This document shows positions 56,420 through 60,000 of a stretch of DNA of 60,000 bases, in pieces (positions within the stretch are counted from its first letter, which is position 1; the number at the start of each line of letters is the position of its first letter). This DNA comes from Takakia lepidozioides (Eukaryota > Streptophyta > Takakiopsida > Takakiales > Takakiaceae), in NCBI GenBank assembly GCA_030704615.1, contig CM060733.1:12712001-12772000 (forward strand), in the 5' to 3' direction. The notes beneath the pieces are model-generated. The model was not told the DNA's origin and searched no databases. It was given only the letters and a program-made list of their open reading frames with translations. The position numbers were made by a program, and so were the translations under genes.

Positions 56420-57086
56420 GTCTGCCCTACATTGTAGCATGTTACCAGATAAATTCTTTAAAGCCATCAGCTTGTCATATCATTGCTCCATTGTCACATC
56501 AGTATGCCATAGGGAACAAGAGATAGTCGCCCTAATGATTGTCATAAAGTAACAATCGGGAAATCTTATATCAAACTTTTAGTGTTTACCCACCCCTTGT
56601 TTTGGGTAAAACATGTGTACAAAACCAAAGGGGGCAGGTATTGGGACTTAGGTAATGAAGTCTGGCAGGGGTTTACCACCTGGTTATATTCAGACAAAAC
56701 ATCTACCAGCAGCATATCATAATTGGGTATTTTTTATGGTGCTATAAAGAGCAAAGCCATGACCAGGAGAAACATAGAAACATTTGAGCCAAAGAAATGG
56801 AACTCATTCTTATCATAAGGTATCTAAATCTGACATAAGGCATCGGCTACAGGGGACCGGCAAACAAGAGTAATGTGCATTGACCGGATCATGTATTAGG
56901 TGTACACGTCTACTCCAGCAAGCTGTCTTACCGAGGCCTAGCTCAAAACTTCAGCATTCATAAGCCCTATAGATGTTCTATGCTTATCTCAGGTACCTTC
57001 AAGGATGCCTTGCTCTCCACACCGTGGTCATGGCGGGAGAGGAGGCTGATATCTCATGGCTTTGGCCTTCCCATTGCCTTGGGTTC
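56420..57086. other. Intronic or intergenic sequence after the DGNHR gene
   Basis: No domain is recognised. A TATCTCAG acceptor near 56993 is followed by an open stretch YLQGCLALHTVVMAGEEADI up to the retrotransposon boundary at 57087, which could be one more exon of the gene. Confidence 0.3.
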
Positions 57087-57814
57087 GGTGGGTTAATTGG
57101 TCCAACAAAGTCTAGTCCCCATTTCTGAAATGGTTCAGTAGGCATCGTAGGATGCAACGCCATCTTCCCAGATCTCTGCAAAGGTCCTAGCCTCTGACAT
57201 TCATCACAACTCTGACAATACTTGTGTACATCTTTGAACAAAGTAGGCCACCAGTAACCTGCAAGTAGTATCTTCCTACTGGTAGTCTCTTCTCCAAAAT
57301 GACCTCCAGCCACTCCTTTATGAACTTCCTCCAAGACTTTATTTACTTCATGGTGGTACAAGCATCGTTTAAGTACTCCATCAGGTCCTAGCTTATACAT
57401 TCTGCCCCCTACCATAGTATAAGGTAAAGCCTTGATAGCGATTCTCTTCCTCTGTTCCTTACCATAACTAGGTGGGCACTGACCATGAGTAAGGTAGTAT
57501 CTGATTGGCCACTGCCAATCTAACCATTCATCTGCACTTCCCTGCACCTCCATTGCAAATAAACTCGCATCAGGTAATTGGTCGTCTAATCCTGTGGCGG
57601 GCTCTCCTGTTGTTAGGCGTGACAAATGATCTGCTACAAGATGCAAACGGCCAGGCTTGTAAACAACTTCGAACTCAAACTCGTGCAAGATTATTAACCA
57701 CCTTGCTATCCTTCCACTTATCAAAGGTTTGTTCACTAGATATATCAGAGCCTGGTGATCCACATAAAACATAAACTTTCTTCCCAAGGTAATGCCTGAA
57801 TTTCTTGACTGCAT
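57087..57814 (-). pseudogene. Element C RNase H end and integrase N-terminal part
   Basis: The 271-residue frame is open: FYVDHQALIYLVNKPLISGR, HEFEFEVVYKPGRLHLVADH, the HHCC integrase finger HHEVNKVLEEVHKGVAGGHF...CQSCDECQR and WGLDFVGPINPP. After that the frame leaves the element at 57087. Confidence 0.85.
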
Positions 57815-58232
57815 AAATCATTGACAGTGCTTCTCTTTCAGTTGCTATAGTTTCTTTCAGCACTGTTTCATCACCTGCTAGCATAGTACACAGGTGAATC
57901 TATATTTCTTGTAACATTTTGGGCTAACACCGCTCCCAACGCTTCTCCTAAGGCATCACAGTGAACATGAAATATACATGCCAGTGAGGGTTAATCAACA
58001 CAGGTGTAGTTATTACTGACAATGTAAGTTCCTCAAAAGCCTGTTGACATTCAGCTGTCCATGCAAACACTGCATCTTTCTTCAGAAGCTTGCTCAATGG
58101 TGCTGCTATCTGTGCATACCTTTTGACAAATCTTCTGTAATAACTGGTTTGTCCAAGGAATCTCCTTAGACTCTTAACATTTACTGGTGGTGGAGAGGCT
58201 TTAATGGCCTGTGTCTTCCTGGGATCCACAAG
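57815..58232 (-). pseudogene. Element C RT C-terminal part and RNase H start
   Basis: The frame 58229-57948 reads SLRRFLGQTSYYRRFVKRYA, FAWTAECQQAFEELTLSVIT and the beginning of RNase H; the CDAS motif is frameshifted. Confidence 0.8.
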
Positions 58233-58379
58233 ACACAGCCCATCTCAGCCCCACAGGCCACAGGGCACAGCCTGTCACAGCCCCTCACAGCCCCTCATAG
58301 CCCCACAGGCCACTGGGCTTAGCCTGTCACGGCCCGCCACAACCTGTCACAAGCCCTCACACAGCTCGCCACAGCCTGT
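58233..58379. repeat. CACAGCC repeat block inside RT of element C
   Basis: Words such as ACACAGCCC, TCACAGCCCCTCACAGCCCC and CCTGTCAC fill ~147 bases between GGGATCCACAAG and CTTACACACAATGTG. In element B those flanks are separated by only about ten bases. The block replaces GGAGTCCCTT. Confidence 0.85.
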
Positions 58380-59252
58380 TCTCTTACACACAATGTGTCC
58401 CAAAAGCACCCTTGAGTTCACACAGAAAGTACACTTTTCTGGATTCAGGCCCAGACCTCTCATCCTGCATCTGGCCAAACATAACTCTAATTTATGCAAG
58501 TGCTCATTCTTAGAGCTGTACACACTGAAATCATCCAAGAACACCTACATGAAATCATCCAGATACTCATGTAAAGATTCACTTATCACTCTCTGAAATG
58601 TTGCTGGTGCATTACAAAGTCCAAAAGGCATGACTTTGTATGCATAAGCACCCCAGTCTGTGATGAAAGCTGTCTTTCCCTGGTCTTCTTCTGCCACTTG
58701 CACTTGATTATAACCACTGAAGCCATCCATGAATGAGTACATCTCATAGCCTGCCACAGTGTCTAATATCGCTTCTGTGAATGGCAAAGGAAAAAGATCT
58801 TTCTTTGTGCAAGCATTCAACTTCTTATAGTTCACACAAACTCTCAGTTTACCATTCTTCTTGGGAACTATCACAATGGGTGACAACCAAGTTGTATACT
58901 CTATCGGGTATATAAACTTAGCCTCAACCAACTTCTTGATCTCTTCTCCAACCTTCTGTGCATAGTTGGGATTCATTCTGTACCTTGCCTGTTTGATTGG
59001 TACTGTCCCTGGTTCCAGTTCAATCTTATGCTGACAGATCTCATGTGGTATCCCTTTTAGATCCTCGTAGCTCCAAGCAAATACATCTTTGTATTTGATG
59101 AACAAACTCTTTGCTTCCTCAAAGAATTCTGGCTCCAAATCAGCCCCTACCTTCACCATCCTCGGTTCCTCTTCAGTTCTCACATTCACTCCTCTCACTT
59201 GCTCATCAGCTGTGATTGTCCAACCAGTCACCACTTCATCCTGTAAACTCAC
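58380..59252 (-). pseudogene. Element C reverse transcriptase
   Basis: The frame 59252-58545 is open for 235 residues and contains DVFAWSYEDLKGIPHEICQ, SPIVIVPKKNGKLRVCVNY, SFMDGFSGYNQVQVAEEDQG and VMPFGLCNAPATFQRVI. The LDDFSVY box is in the neighbouring frame (58544-58347) with GLNPEKCTFCVNS before the repeat block. Confidence 0.9.
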
Positions 59253-59263
59253 AGTGGCTGGTT

Positions 59264-60000
59264 TGTAGTGTGAAAAGAAGGGGGCATATATCCCCTTCTG
59301 TCTAATCCTAATCTAGTTCTTAGTGCAAGGTCTTGTTGTTATCCTGGTTCTCCCACACAGGTTGGCTACATCCATGTTGTTTATGATCAGAGTTCATGAA
59401 GCCCTCATCCACGCCGCAGCGGAAGAGAAGACATGGATGGGACAAGTGAAGGTGTTTCCTGCATAGTGCAACAGGCCTGACTAGGGTTCTGTCTTGCACC
59501 AGCTTAGTTTTCATGCTGATATAGTCACTCAAACAGCTTACCAGTGGGTTAATGACAGCCTATGAGTTCACCATTTGCATGTAGCATCTACATTGAACCC
59601 CCTTTGTTGTCATGCAATCACCGAAAGTGCAAGGCAACATGTATCTACCATACAATGCAGGTCTGATATTTCTATCCAACTCATGGTCTTTCCTTTATCT
59701 CTCAACTGACCCTCCTCTCATCATTCTTTTGCTGAGCGGATCTCTCTTCTTCCCAATGTTTTATCTCCCTTTTCTGATGCAAGTGCCCATAATGGACCAG
59801 ACAGCCCTTCTATCACCATTCCCAATTGACATGCATCATCTCTTATCCTCTCTACACCATTCTGGTTTGAAGACCAGACCACCACTCCATTTCATTTTCA
59901 AAAACCCTTTTTCCTCTATCACATGTCTCTATCCTTTTCCCTTCTATCAAGAGCAAGTCCTAAATCTGCCCCAAAACGATTTCTAAGTCACACCCAAAAA
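59264..60000. other. Non-coding or weakly coding flank, no supported gene
   Basis: A CCCACACAG acceptor near 59360 precedes an open stretch with RVHEALIHAAAEEKTWMGQV that could be an exon. The plus frame at 59612-59986 has no known domain. No repeat was recognised. Confidence 0.35.

Larger units (their letters stand above)
57087..59263 (-). mobile_element. Element C: pol fragment of the A/B Ty3/gypsy family
   Basis: From 59263 downward: end of protease linker, RT, RNase H, integrase zinc domain and the start of the integrase core, cut at FVGPINPP near 57087. There are no LTRs. The sequence is close to element B. It has no target-site duplication: the bases on the two sides differ, so it is a fragment created by rearrangement or deletion. 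Confidence 0.9.

Overview
The window looks like nuclear DNA of a green plant lineage. A charophyte alga or other early streptophyte is my guess, not a demonstration. The reasons are spliced genes with GT-AG introns, Ty3/gypsy elements with a chromatin-free plant-style pol order, CACTA-type DUF4216 and Mutator-like SWIM-finger transposon proteins, a plant-style serine carboxypeptidase exon and telo-box words. There is no operon-like gene packing, no ribosomal RNA and no tRNA that I can support. Almost everything recognisable is mobile DNA or a broken fragment of a gene.

Layout. 1-830 is GC-rich and resembles organelle-derived DNA. 2535-3350 (-) is the DUF4216 part of a CACTA transposon protein. 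3725-7019 holds two Mutator-like (MULE) transposase remnants in opposite orientations, the larger (-) with a SWIM finger beside a ~70-bp tandem repeat. 7044-7147 is an orphan serine carboxypeptidase exon. 7148-17548 (+) is element A, a 5'-truncated and rearranged Ty3/gypsy retrotransposon. 17549-18031 carries two orphan exons, one from a SEN1-like helicase. 18272-21843 (+) is a multi-exon transposase-like gene with an SDGC/GHGKG signature. 23321-26781 (-) is a spliced RING-like gene.

28176-41217 (-) is element B, a structurally complete 13,042-bp member of the same retrotransposon family as A. It has two LTRs, a PBS, gag, protease, RT, RNase H, integrase, a long extra sense ORF (ORF3), a PPT and a perfect 5-bp target duplication. 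43388-53502 (+) is element D, a different Ty3/gypsy family. Its RT is split by element E (46027-53291), a MULE-like transposon with a 10-bp target duplication, imperfect terminal inverted repeats, a zinc-finger/SWIM protein and, inside it, a ~3.85-kb array of about 33 palindromic satellite units with higher-order organisation. 53503-54868 is a locally inverted ORF3 fragment of the A/B family. 54918-56419 (+) is a four-exon gene with a DGNHR (ParB/sulfiredoxin-like) motif. 57087-59263 (-) is element C, a pol fragment of the A/B family with a CACAGCC repeat block inside RT.

How it fits together. Elements A, B and C share the protein order and a CACAGCC minisatellite that recurs in LTRs, in the integrase-ORF3 spacer and inside C. 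Two classes of DNA transposon (CACTA and MULE) and one unclassified DDE-like family complete the mobile set. Host exons sit directly against element fragments at three places, which suggests repeated DNA-level rearrangement or gene-fragment capture. Nearly every reading frame is interrupted every 200-700 bases by single-base shifts, so the window is either old mobile DNA or an assembly with many indel errors; sequence alone cannot separate these.
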